16,960 bases of DNA from Bacteriovoracaceae bacterium UBA7317 (GTDB taxonomy: Bacteria; Bdellovibrionota; Bacteriovoracia; Bacteriovoracales; Bacteriovoracaceae), in contig DKQD01000154.1 in assembly GCA_002474345.1 (NCBI GenBank), positions 2,087 through 19,046 on the forward strand, in the 5' to 3' direction. A model generated the notes under the pieces. It saw only the letters and a program-made list of their open reading frames with translations. It had not been told where the DNA came from and ran no database searches. This document shows, piece by piece, positions 1-7,185 of this stretch. How positions within the stretch are numbered: the first letter of the stretch is position 1; each line of letters starts with the position of its first letter. A program made the position numbers and the translations under genes.

Positions 1-1
1 T

Positions 2-499
2 GTCATCTTTGCTTTTCTTTTCTCTGCTTCCTCTTGGGGGGCCAAGGTTGGAACTGTCGATTTGAATAGGGTTGTTGTAGGAATTAAAGAGATGAAGGGT
101 GTTCGTGAAAAATTGAAGGCTTTTCATATGTCCAAGCAGATGGAGTTGAAAAAAGAAGAAGAAAAAATATCTAAACTCCATAAGAGTTTTCAGAAAAAAA
201 GCATGGTGATGAATGAAAAGACGAAAATGGAGAAGCAGAAAGAGATTCAAGCTATGGTTATAGAGCTTAATAAGAAGAAGTACATGATGGAGAGAGAAAT
301 TCAGCGGTTTGGTAAAAAAGCACAGGCTCCTGTCATGAACAAAATTAAAGCTGTCATTGACAGTATATCTTTGAAAGAAGCTGTTGATTTCACACTTGAT
401 ACTGGTACAGGTCAATTATATTATGCAAAAAATAAAATAGACCTGACCCAAAAAATTATTGACGAATATAATAAGAAGCATCCTGTTAAAGCCAATTAA
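2..499 (+). CDS. skp: Skp/OmpH-family periplasmic chaperone, 5' partial
   Basis: The reading frame is open from the left edge (frame 2), so the gene begins before the window; the internal TTG at 62 is not its start. The visible N-terminus is the end of a signal peptide, a hydrophobic run closing in SASSWGA, which looks like a signal peptidase I site. It is followed by KVGTVDLNRV, which matches the conserved start of mature Skp/OmpH proteins. Residues about 30-110 of the visible part are highly charged, Lys/Glu-rich and predicted to form the long coiled-coil arms of the family, which hold unfolded outer-membrane proteins in the periplasm. The C-terminal part returns to a short beta-like body. 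About 165 residues are visible, close to the usual full length. It heads an operon with fabZ and the lpx genes, as in many Gram-negatives. Family call is firm; exact clients are inferred. Confidence 0.85.
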   Translation, partial: VIFAFLFSASSWGAKVGTVDLNRVVVGIKEMKGVREKLKAFHMSKQMELKKEEEKISKLHKSFQKKSMVMNEKTKMEKQKEIQAMVIELNKKKYMMEREIQRFGKKAQAPVMNKIKAVIDSISLKEAVDFTLDTGTGQLYYAKNKIDLTQKIIDEYNKKHPVKAN

Positions 500-532
500 T
501 TCTTACGAGTTGAAGGAGGCTTTTGCTGAGTT

Positions 533-545
533 GAGGGAGTATAAG
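533..545 (+). promoter_or_regulatory. Ribosome binding site that decides the fabZ start
   Basis: GAGGGAG at 533-539 lies six bases before ATG 546. A second AAGGAGG at 513-519 lies 11 bases before an in-frame TTG at 531. The ATG gives an N-terminus that matches FabZ, whereas the longest open frame (TTG 459) would overlap skp and add residues with no family match. Confidence 0.6.
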
Positions 546-1049
546 ATGTTGTTTAATAATGATGAAGTGAAGTCGTTCCTCCCCCATCGGGACCCATTTC
601 TCTTTGTAGACTCTGTAAAAGAAGTAACTCTGCCTCCAGGAGTGAATGAGGATGGGGAGAATCTGGCTTTAAAAGATTGTCTTGGTGCAACAGTCACCGC
701 CTTTTTCCATGCGAAGAAAGATTTGGATATATTCTCAGGGCATTTTCCTGGTAACCCCGTGTTGCCAGGAGTTATTCAAGTCGAGATGATGGCGCAGGCG
801 TCTTGTTTTATGAGCAGCAAAGTGTATAAAGATCCTGGAAAGTTTAAACTTGAAGTAGCTCTGATGGGCGCTAGCCATTGTAAGTTTCGTAAGCCGGTTC
901 TACCTGACATGAACCTTACGATTAAAGCTAAGTTGGTAAAAGTAAGAGGTCCTGTCATTTCCTATGACGGAGAAATTTACCATGGTGACACTTTGATGAG
1001 TGAAGCTTCTTTGTTGGCATCTGTGAAGTTTATTGAGAGAGACTCATAG
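546..1049 (+). CDS. fabZ: 3-hydroxyacyl-ACP dehydratase FabZ
   Basis: FabZ removes water from (3R)-hydroxyacyl-ACP in fatty acid elongation in the cytoplasm. It competes with LpxA for the hydroxyacyl-ACP pool, which explains their shared operon. With the ATG at 546 the protein has 167 residues. The N-terminal LPHRDPFLFVD motif is at about residues 12-22, and the hot-dog-fold active site is GHFPGNPVLPGVIQVE, with the catalytic His at about 66 and Glu at about 80, the standard 14-residue spacing. It is some 15-20 residues longer than typical FabZ because of a polar insert at about residues 29-45. The gene starts 46 bases after skp and is followed by a 57-base gap to lpxA. FabZ is preferred over FabA because of the LPHRDPFL signature and the lpx context. 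Confidence 0.93.
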   Translation: MLFNNDEVKSFLPHRDPFLFVDSVKEVTLPPGVNEDGENLALKDCLGATVTAFFHAKKDLDIFSGHFPGNPVLPGVIQVEMMAQASCFMSSKVYKDPGKFKLEVALMGASHCKFRKPVLPDMNLTIKAKLVKVRGPVISYDGEIYHGDTLMSEASLLASVKFIERDS

Positions 1050-1106
1050 AGATTTTTCAGAGTTTTTAAGATATTAATTAAAACTATAGTTTAGCTGAGG
1101 TTAATC

Positions 1107-1907
1107 ATGGAAATGCCTGAGATCCATCCTACTGCGATTGTTTCGCCAAGTGCAATTATTGGTGAAAAAGTTAGGATTGGGCCCCATTGTATTATTGGAC
1201 CAGATGTTGTGATAGGAGAGGGAAGTTATCTTCGTAGTCATATTGTTATAGAAGGGAAGGTTACAATAGGGAAAGAGAATGAGATTTACCCTTTTTGTTC
1301 CATAGGAGCAGCACCTCAAGATTTAACTTACAAAGGAGAGCCTACAGAAGTAGTTATTGGCGATAATAATATTTTGCGTGAGTACGTTTCAGTTCATAGA
1401 GGAACCATTAAAGAAAAAGGCTTAACTCAGGTTGGAAACAATTGCCTTTTGATGGCCCATGTTCACGTTGGACATGATGCAAGGGTTGGGGACAGGTGCG
1501 TTATTGCGAATTCAACTAATTTAGCAGGTCATGTGAAAATGGGTAATGGCTGTATTATTGGTGGAGGAACTAGTATATCTCAATTTGTCTCTCTCGGCAG
1601 AGGTTGCTATATCGGAGGAGGATCTATCGTTGTAAGAGATATTCCTTCTTTTTGCACAGGTTTAGGGAATAGATGTAGACTTAAGGGCATCAATATTATT
1701 GGAATGAAGCGTAATGGTTTTGATAAAAAGACAGTCTCTGAAGTTGTTGACTTCTTTAGAGATATGGAAGCTTCAGCCCTTTCTCCAAAATCTTATGTGG
1801 TGAATGAATATTTAACTGTTGAGAAAAAACCAAATGAGGTCATTCAGGAAATGATATCTATGATTAATTCTACACAGGTCGGGATGGCTCCTTTTCTAAA
1901 CAATTAA
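1107..1907 (+). CDS. lpxA: UDP-N-acetylglucosamine (or 3-amino analogue) acyltransferase LpxA
   Basis: LpxA performs the first step of lipid A synthesis, moving a 3-hydroxyacyl chain from ACP to the 3-position of the UDP-sugar. The 266-residue protein has the usual length. Residues 1-190 are hexapeptide repeats of a left-handed beta-helix ([15 protein letters not shown] and so on). The catalytic base aligns with His123 in HVGHD (E. coli His125), and HRGT at 97-100 and GEPT at 77-80 are conserved. The residue aligned with the E. coli acyl ruler Gly173 is Gly171, which leaves room for a long acyl chain. The residue aligned with E. coli Lys76 is Thr74, and E. coli His160 aligns with Ser158. The next gene, an oxidoreductase, raises the possibility that the natural substrate carries a 3-amino group. 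The ATG follows a GAGG by about seven bases. Confidence 0.95.
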   Translation: MEMPEIHPTAIVSPSAIIGEKVRIGPHCIIGPDVVIGEGSYLRSHIVIEGKVTIGKENEIYPFCSIGAAPQDLTYKGEPTEVVIGDNNILREYVSVHRGTIKEKGLTQVGNNCLLMAHVHVGHDARVGDRCVIANSTNLAGHVKMGNGCIIGGGTSISQFVSLGRGCYIGGGSIVVRDIPSFCTGLGNRCRLKGINIIGMKRNGFDKKTVSEVVDFFRDMEASALSPKSYVVNEYLTVEKKPNEVIQEMISMINSTQVGMAPFLNN

Positions 1908-1930
1908 AGCGTGAAAAAGAGGGTCCAATA

Positions 1931-2902
1931 ATGAGTAGTGAAGTCAAAAAAAAATTGAAAGTTGCTGTTGTCGGATATGGCCATCTTGGTAAATGGCACT
2001 GTGAAAAAGTAAGTGAATCTTTAAAGGCAGATTTGAAGGTAATCGTTGATCCTTTACTGACTTCAAGGGAGAAGGCAAGTGCCGGTCACCCTAAAGTTAA
2101 AGTTCTTTCTCAGTTAGATGAACTTAAAAATGTGGATATTGATGCGGCGATTGTCGTTGTACCTACGAGTTTTCACTTTGAAGTTGTAGAGTATTTTTTA
2201 GAGAGAGGCATTGCTGTCTTTTGCGAAAAACCTCTTGTTTCCAGGTTGAGTGATGCTTACCGTTTAAAAGACCTTATGGATAAAAAAGGTGGTACTCTTC
2301 AAGTTGGTCATAGTGAAAGGTTCCATAAAGTTTGGGAAAAACGAGAGGACTTTGAGGGCTTTCTGGAAGGGCCGGCCATTATTCGATTAGATCGATTAGC
2401 TGTGTCTAAAGGTCGGGCCAAGGATGTTGATGTCGTTCAAGACCTAATGATTCATGACTTAGATTTAATAAATTATCTTCTGGATGAGAAACCTGTCGCT
2501 CTTAGGGCTTGGGGTTGCAAGATAGTTGATGACAAATGGGACTCTGTGACTGCTCAGCTAAGGTTTTCTTCAGGTAAGGTTGTCTTTTTAAGTTCTGCGC
2601 GTCATTATGTAGAGGAGAAGAGATTTCTTTCTTCGACTAACTCTCGAGGGAGCCTTCTAGTTGACCTCTTAAATCACAAATTAAAAGTATCGGAGTCTTC
2701 CGATGAAGGTTATGGCGAGTTTGTTGTTCGTGATGAGAATTATGATAAGAGAGATCATTTAAAATTGGAGCAGGAGTTATTTTACTCTTCAATTTTAGAG
2801 GAAAAACCGATTGCTGTTGGTTTGGAAGAAGGGCTTTATGCAGTTAAGTTGGTAGATAGGGTTTTAGAGAGCTTAGCTAGCAATAAGGAAATAAATATTT
2901 AG
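1931..2902 (+). CDS. Gfo/Idh/MocA-family oxidoreductase in the lipid A operon (GnnA-like candidate)
   Basis: This is an NAD(P)-dependent sugar oxidoreductase of 323 residues. The N-terminal Rossmann fold has GYGHLG at 15-20, a beta-strand acid at Asp40, and the family EKP at 99-101. The C-terminal catalytic domain has D171-xxx-H175-D176-x-D178. The ATG at 1931 follows AGAGGG by about seven bases. It lies 23 bases after lpxA and 18 before lpxB, so it is surely co-transcribed with them. In Acidithiobacillus ferrooxidans the oxidoreductase GnnA, encoded between lpxA and lpxB, oxidises the 3-position of UDP-GlcNAc for later transamination by GnnB, giving amide-linked lipid A. The position here supports that role, but no GnnB aminotransferase is in the window and Gfo/Idh substrates cannot be read from sequence alone. 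Family is firm, substrate inferred. Confidence 0.85.
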   Translation: MSSEVKKKLKVAVVGYGHLGKWHCEKVSESLKADLKVIVDPLLTSREKASAGHPKVKVLSQLDELKNVDIDAAIVVVPTSFHFEVVEYFLERGIAVFCEKPLVSRLSDAYRLKDLMDKKGGTLQVGHSERFHKVWEKREDFEGFLEGPAIIRLDRLAVSKGRAKDVDVVQDLMIHDLDLINYLLDEKPVALRAWGCKIVDDKWDSVTAQLRFSSGKVVFLSSARHYVEEKRFLSSTNSRGSLLVDLLNHKLKVSESSDEGYGEFVVRDENYDKRDHLKLEQELFYSSILEEKPIAVGLEEGLYAVKLVDRVLESLASNKEINI

Positions 2903-2920
2903 AGTGGTGGGGTCTTTATA

Positions 2921-4078
2921 ATGGGACCAAATTGTCTAGTCATTGCAGGTGAAAAGTCTGGAGAGGAGCATTGCCTTAGTTTCTTTGATTCTCTTCAGGC
3001 ATCTTATCCAGAGATGAGCTTTTGGGGAGTAGGAGGAGACGATCTTCGAGACCGAGGAATGGAGTTGCTGTACCACCTAAAAGATTTTTCCTCAATGGGA
3101 TTCAGTGAAGTTATTTTTAAAGTACCTTTTTATTTGAAGGCATTAAAAAGGATCGAAAACGAAGTCAAGAAAAGGCAATGTAAAGTTGCTATCCTCATTG
3201 ACTTTCAAGACTTCAATCTCAAGCTCAGCAAAAAACTTAAGTCTCTTGGAGTTAAGGTCCTTTATTATGTGGCTCCTCAAGCTTGGGCTTGGAAAGAATG
3301 GCGTGCTAAAACAATTCAAGAAACAACAGACACCCTATTTACAATTCTTCCTTTCGAAAAAAAGTGGTTCCAGGATAGAGGTGTTAAAAATGTTATTTCA
3401 TTAAAACATCCGTTGTGGCTTTCTTACAAAGATAAGATTTCAAAGGAAAAATCTAAGGTTGAAGTCCACTCCAGTGCAAACTGGAAGAGAAATCCAAAAA
3501 CGATTTTGTTGCTGCCAGGTAGTAGAAACTCTGAGGTAGGTCCTCTATTACCAGTTTTTGTGAGGGCGATTGAATGCCTTTCCAGTAAGTGGGAAATTGA
3601 TTTACGAATTGTCTCTTCCGAAAATGTAAACGACTCTTATTACAAGCCCTTTCTTCATTTATTTAACCATGTTTATGAATCGAAGTTTTTGGGGGATGCT
3701 CTGTCGGAAGCTGATTTAGCTGTAGCAGCAAGTGGAACTGTGACGTTAGCTGCAGCATTGTTTTCGGTTCCTACGGTGGTTTGTTACAAACTGTCTTTAC
3801 TAAATAACTTTATTTTTAATAATTTTCTTAATTATGATGGGCCTATATCTCTGGCCAATATTGTGCACGGAGATCTTGTATTCCCTGAATTATTTAATGA
3901 AGGGTTTAGTGATTTTAATATAGCTCAAGCTGTGGAAAACTGGTTAGAGGATTATGAAAAGTTTTCAACTCTTAAAGATCGTTTAAGAGGAACTGAAGCG
4001 CTTCTCAGAGGTGAAATGGAAGATGTAGCTCCATATCTAGAGGGCCTTTTGAGGGAGTCTTATGTCAACAATGGATAA
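2921..4078 (+). CDS. lpxB: Lipid A disaccharide synthase LpxB
   Basis: LpxB is an inner-membrane-associated GT-B glycosyltransferase (family GT19). It joins UDP-diacyl-sugar to lipid X to form the beta-1,6 disaccharide of lipid A. At 385 residues it has the usual length. Recognisable motifs are the N-terminal AGEKSGEEH (usual AGExSGD), FWGVGGDDLRDRG at about 34-46, IDFQDFN at 93-99, YYVAPQAWAWK at 115-125, LLPGSR at 197-202 with Arg202 matching the essential E. coli Arg201, and SGTVTL at 271-276. The last motif is normally followed by Glu (SGTxxLE) but here by Ala277. LANIVHGDLVFPEL at about 311-324 replaces the usual PNxxxGxxxxPEL. The ATG is preceded by GGTGGGG. Its 3' end overlaps lpxK by 17 bases, indicating translational coupling. 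Confidence 0.94.
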   Translation: MGPNCLVIAGEKSGEEHCLSFFDSLQASYPEMSFWGVGGDDLRDRGMELLYHLKDFSSMGFSEVIFKVPFYLKALKRIENEVKKRQCKVAILIDFQDFNLKLSKKLKSLGVKVLYYVAPQAWAWKEWRAKTIQETTDTLFTILPFEKKWFQDRGVKNVISLKHPLWLSYKDKISKEKSKVEVHSSANWKRNPKTILLLPGSRNSEVGPLLPVFVRAIECLSSKWEIDLRIVSSENVNDSYYKPFLHLFNHVYESKFLGDALSEADLAVAASGTVTLAAALFSVPTVVCYKLSLLNNFIFNNFLNYDGPISLANIVHGDLVFPELFNEGFSDFNIAQAVENWLEDYEKFSTLKDRLRGTEALLRGEMEDVAPYLEGLLRESYVNNG

Positions 4079-5156
4079 AGTCATATCAGAGAAAAAATCT
4101 ATGAAGAGTTATTTGAAAAACACTTTGCTGAGTCTTCTAAACCCTTTTTCTTTTCTATGGGAGACCTTGTATAAATTGAGGAGGTTTTCTTATAATTTTG
4201 GCTTGATAAAAAAAAGAAAATTTAATGTACCAATTATTTCTATTGGAAATATAACCTTTGGCGGAACTGGAAAAACCCCTTTTTCTATTTGGCTTGCAGA
4301 GTATTTGGCTACACTAGATAAAAAGGTGATGATTTTGATGAGAGGCTACAAAGGGAATTTGGAGCAAAAAAGTGGAATTTTAAGGGCTGGAAAGAAGCTG
4401 GGCTTTTCTCCATTTGATTTTGGTGATGAAGCTCTTCTTTTGGCCAGAAGACTAAAAAATGCTTCTGTTGTTGTTGGTAAGAAAAGAAGTGATAATTTGG
4501 AGTATTACTTTCCTTCTGAGCAATCCGATGTCGTTCTTTTAGATGATGGACATCAACACCTAAAATTAGACCGGGACTTGAACATCGTTCTTTTTGACTC
4601 CCTAATGGACTTATCAAGATATAAATTAGCACCGAGGGGTTATCTAAGGGAAGGGTTTTCTTCTCTCAGAGATGCAGATCTCATTGTTTTGGGAAGGGCA
4701 GATCAAGTGCCAACTGCTCAGCTTGACGATTTAAAAGCGCTTATTAAACCTCACCTTAAAAAAGGGGTACCTTTTTCAGAAATTGGCTATAAGCCGACAG
4801 GTATTTTTGATATCAATTTCACTAAAGTTGAAGGGGTTGAGTATTTAAAGGGTAAAAATGTCCTCTGCGTAGCAGGAGTAGCTTCTCCAGAATCTTTTTT
4901 TGGCCTTGTCGAATTTCTTGGGGCGAATATTATGGAAAGGTATTCATATCCCGATCATTACTTCTTTAAAAAAAGCGATATCTTGGAATTAACGAAAAAG
5001 GCCAAAGAGTCTGATTCCCTTATTTTAACGACTGAAAAAGACATGGTTAAAATTAGAAAAGTTACTGAGTTTCAGAACCTGATGTATTTAGGTATTGAAG
5101 TCTCTTTTCGGAGCGGGGAAGATGAGCTGAAAGAAAGAGTTTCTAGCGTTCTTTAA
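4062..5156 (+). CDS. lpxK: Tetraacyldisaccharide 4'-kinase LpxK
   Basis: LpxK phosphorylates the 4'-position of the lipid A disaccharide at the cytoplasmic face of the inner membrane using ATP. The protein has 364 residues, slightly longer than most. A hydrophobic/amphipathic N-terminal segment at about 18-35 is the expected membrane anchor. The P-loop is GNITFGGTGKTP (62-73), followed by RGYKG (94-98), GDEALLLARR (121-130), the DDGHQH motif at 161-166 (usual DDGFQH) and TTEKDMVKI near the C-terminus. The ATG at 4062 has GGGAG four bases upstream; an alternative ATG lies at 4071. It is the last gene of the lipid A operon and is followed by a terminator-like hairpin. If this organism's lipid A lacks 4'-phosphate, as reported for Bdellovibrio, this kinase would need explanation. 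Confidence 0.94.
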   Translation: MSTMDKVISEKKSMKSYLKNTLLSLLNPFSFLWETLYKLRRFSYNFGLIKKRKFNVPIISIGNITFGGTGKTPFSIWLAEYLATLDKKVMILMRGYKGNLEQKSGILRAGKKLGFSPFDFGDEALLLARRLKNASVVVGKKRSDNLEYYFPSEQSDVVLLDDGHQHLKLDRDLNIVLFDSLMDLSRYKLAPRGYLREGFSSLRDADLIVLGRADQVPTAQLDDLKALIKPHLKKGVPFSEIGYKPTGIFDINFTKVEGVEYLKGKNVLCVAGVASPESFFGLVEFLGANIMERYSYPDHYFFKKSDILELTKKAKESDSLILTTEKDMVKIRKVTEFQNLMYLGIEVSFRSGEDELKERVSSVL

Positions 5157-5204
5157 ACGACCTTTTTTTATAATTAAAAAATAAAATTTATTTATCCTAA
5201 ATAG

Positions 5205-5226
5205 AGGCTTTTTTAAGCTTTTTTTT
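5205..5226 (+). terminator. Weak intrinsic terminator after lpxK
   Basis: A six-pair stem (5205-5210 with 5215-5220, including one G-U pair) closes a TTTT loop and is followed at once by six T. It is AT-rich and so weak, but it sits in the right place, between lpxK and the rpsA promoter region. Confidence 0.45.
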
Positions 5227-5249
5227 GACGATTTATTCCTTTCGGAATG

Positions 5250-5279
5250 TTGACTAATGACATGCGTCTAACATATCCT
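5250..5279 (+). promoter_or_regulatory. Candidate sigma-70-type promoter of rpsA
   Basis: TTGACT (5250-5255, five of six matches to the -35 consensus) is followed after 18 bases by TATCCT (5274-5279, four of six). It would give a leader of about 70 bases before the rpsA ATG. The spacing is one base long and the -10 imperfect, so this is a candidate only. Confidence 0.4.
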
Positions 5280-5313
5280 CTCTGGGCGATGCCTTCAGTA
5301 GAAGTATAAGCGG

Positions 5314-5329
5314 CTTTCCGTATGGAGAG
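5314..5329 (+). promoter_or_regulatory. Hairpin in the rpsA leader
   Basis: CTTTCC (5314-5319) can pair with GGAGAG (5324-5329) around a GTAT loop, with one G-U pair. A smaller GGC-GAT-GCC hairpin lies at 5284-5292. The rpsA leader of E. coli also folds into hairpins that S1 uses to control its own translation. Here only the potential to fold is seen. Confidence 0.3.
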
Positions 5330-5355
5330 ACAAATAAAGTTTAAGGTGGATTTTT

Positions 5356-7092
5356 ATGTCAGATGATTTATCAAAAAAAATGAAGTGGCTTCAGGACTTC
5401 GAAGTTGTTTACGGAGAAGAAACGGAAGAAGTTGAAAAAACGGAGTTTTCTAGCTTGCTAGAAGAGAATGCAACGAAAAGTTTCCAAGAAGGAGAGGTTT
5501 TCAAAGGACAAGTTATCAATATTGGAGCTGATTATGTAACAGTTGATATTGGTTATAAGCAGGAAGGTCTTGTTTCTGTTAAGGAATTCCAAAATTATGA
5601 TGGAACTCTAAAAATTAAGAAAGATGACGAAATTGAAGTTTATTTGGAGAAATTAGAGTCCGCTTTAGGGAATCTTGTTCTTTCAAAAGACAAAGCTGAA
5701 ATTCTTAAAGCTTGGGATAAAATTTCTGAAGCTTGTGAGAAAGGTAATCCTCTTGAAGGAACAGTTATTGCTAAAGTTAAGGGTGGTCTTTCTGTCGATA
5801 TCGGTGTTAAGGCATTCTTACCTGGTTCTCAAATTGATCTTCGTCCAACTCGTTACCTTGATAAGTACATTGGTAAAACAATGCAGTTTAAGGTTATTAA
5901 GTTTAACAAGAAAAGAGGAAATATTGTCCTTTCAAGAAGAGCTATTCTTCAAGAAGAAAGAGGCAAGATGAGAAACGAAATTCTTTCTCAGATCCAAGAA
6001 GGAATGATCGTTAAAGGTGTTGTTAAAAATATCACAGATTATGGTGCCTTTATTGACCTTGGTGGTATTGATGGTCTTCTTCACATTACTGATATGTCTT
6101 GGGGAAGAGTTAAGCATCCAAGTAATATCCTTAATATTGCTGATGAAGTTGAAGTTAAAATCCTTAAGTTTGACGCTGAAAAAGAAAGAGTTTCTCTTGG
6201 TCTTAAGCAAGTTCAGCCTAACCCATGGGAAAAAGCTAAAGAAAAATATAGCATTGGTAACAAAGTTGAAGGTGAAATTGTTTCTGTCAAAGATTACGGT
6301 GTTTTCATCGAGCTTGACGATGGAATTGAAGGCCTTATCCATGTTTCAGAAATGAGCTGGACAGGTAAGATTAAGAGTCCTTCTAAGCAATTTACTGTTG
6401 GTGAGAAAGTTGGAGCTAAAGTTCTTGACGTAGATGTTGAGAATAAGAGAATTTCTCTAGGTCTTAAGCAATTAATGCCTAACCCATGGGATGACCTCAT
6501 CACTAAGTACAAAATTGGTTCTCAAGTTCTTGGTAAAGTTAAGTCAGTTGTTGATTTTGGAGTTTTTGTTGACCTTGGTGAAGAAGTTGATGCCCTTATC
6601 CATATTTCTGACGTTTCTTGGACAAGAAAGAACGTTAATCTTCCTGACGAATTCAAGGATGGAGATGACATCAATGCAATGGTTCTTTCTGTTGATAAAG
6701 AAAACCAAAAGTTCTGCCTTGGTATTAAGCAACTTGAAGAAGATCCTTGGAAAAAGATTGAAGAAAGACTTCCAGTTGGTACAAACGTTGAAGCTGAAGT
6801 TGTTAGAGTTACAGACTTTGGAGCTTTCGTTGAGCTAGAAACTGGTATCGAAGGGCTTATTCATATTTCTGAGCTATCCGAAGATAGAGTTGAAAAGCCT
6901 GAAGATGTTATTAAGAAAGGTGACAAGCCAAAGGCCATGGTTATCTCTCTTGATAAAGAGTCTAAAAAGATTGCCCTTTCTATTAAAGCTGCTGCAAATG
7001 CTGGAGATATTGACCCAGCTTCTGTTAAGCAGGAAGAAAAGAGTACATCTTCTCTAGCTAACCAATTGAAAGGTTTCAACGTAGAAAACTAA
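5356..7092 (+). CDS. rpsA: 30S ribosomal protein S1, six S1 domains
   Basis: S1 binds the 5' regions of mRNAs and helps the 30S subunit unfold and load them. The 578-residue protein carries six S1 (OB-fold) repeats at roughly 45-111, 130-196, 215-285, 300-370, 387-457 and 474-544. Domains 1 and 2, the ribosome-binding ones, are divergent. Domains 3-6 show the classic pattern (DYGAFIDL, IDGLLHITDMSW, VSLGLKQ followed by NPW). An acidic N-terminal extension of about 40 residues and a polar C-terminal tail flank them. Length is close to the proteobacterial norm (E. coli 557). The start has AAGGTGG five to six bases upstream. Codon use is visibly biased (CTT, GTT, GAA, AAG), fitting a highly expressed gene. 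It has its own promoter region and a strong terminator, so it is probably monocistronic. Confidence 0.97.
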   Translation: MSDDLSKKMKWLQDFEVVYGEETEEVEKTEFSSLLEENATKSFQEGEVFKGQVINIGADYVTVDIGYKQEGLVSVKEFQNYDGTLKIKKDDEIEVYLEKLESALGNLVLSKDKAEILKAWDKISEACEKGNPLEGTVIAKVKGGLSVDIGVKAFLPGSQIDLRPTRYLDKYIGKTMQFKVIKFNKKRGNIVLSRRAILQEERGKMRNEILSQIQEGMIVKGVVKNITDYGAFIDLGGIDGLLHITDMSWGRVKHPSNILNIADEVEVKILKFDAEKERVSLGLKQVQPNPWEKAKEKYSIGNKVEGEIVSVKDYGVFIELDDGIEGLIHVSEMSWTGKIKSPSKQFTVGEKVGAKVLDVDVENKRISLGLKQLMPNPWDDLITKYKIGSQVLGKVKSVVDFGVFVDLGEEVDALIHISDVSWTRKNVNLPDEFKDGDDINAMVLSVDKENQKFCLGIKQLEEDPWKKIEERLPVGTNVEAEVVRVTDFGAFVELETGIEGLIHISELSEDRVEKPEDVIKKGDKPKAMVISLDKESKKIALSIKAAANAGDIDPASVKQEEKSTSSLANQLKGFNVEN

Positions 7093-7117
7093 GATTAGTT
7101 AATTAAAAAGTACAAAT

Positions 7118-7162
7118 AAAAAAGGGGCTGTTATTCTCTAAGAAGAATACGGCCCTTTTTTT
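7118..7162 (+). terminator. Intrinsic terminator after rpsA
   Basis: A long stem joins AAAGGGGCTGTTATTCT (7121-7137) to AGAATACGGCCCTTT (7144-7158), with two single-base bulges, a loop of about six bases and a run of seven T at 7156-7162. It is the best terminator in the window. Confidence 0.85.
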
Positions 7163-7185
7163 ATGGCCCTAAACTTGGTTAAAAA

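Noticed and set aside
62..499. TTG at 62 as the start of the first gene
   Set aside because: The frame is open to the left edge and the upstream codons give a signal-peptide end and the conserved mature start of Skp, so the gene begins outside the window.
459..545. Extended FabZ start at TTG 459
   Set aside because: It would overlap skp by 41 bases and adds residues with no FabZ likeness; ATG 546 has a well-spaced ribosome site and matches the family N-terminus.
1071..1094. Palindrome AAACTATAGTTT before lpxA as an operator
   Set aside because: Twelve AT-rich bases of symmetry are easily met by chance, and the gap lies inside a plainly continuous operon.
5247..5309. Twenty-codon leader peptide frame before rpsA
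   Set aside because: It has no ribosome site and overlaps the candidate promoter, so it is probably not transcribed in full.
5932..6342. Long minus-strand frame inside rpsA
   Set aside because: It is antisense to an unmistakable S1 gene and reflects its biased codons; the predicted product has no recognisable pattern.
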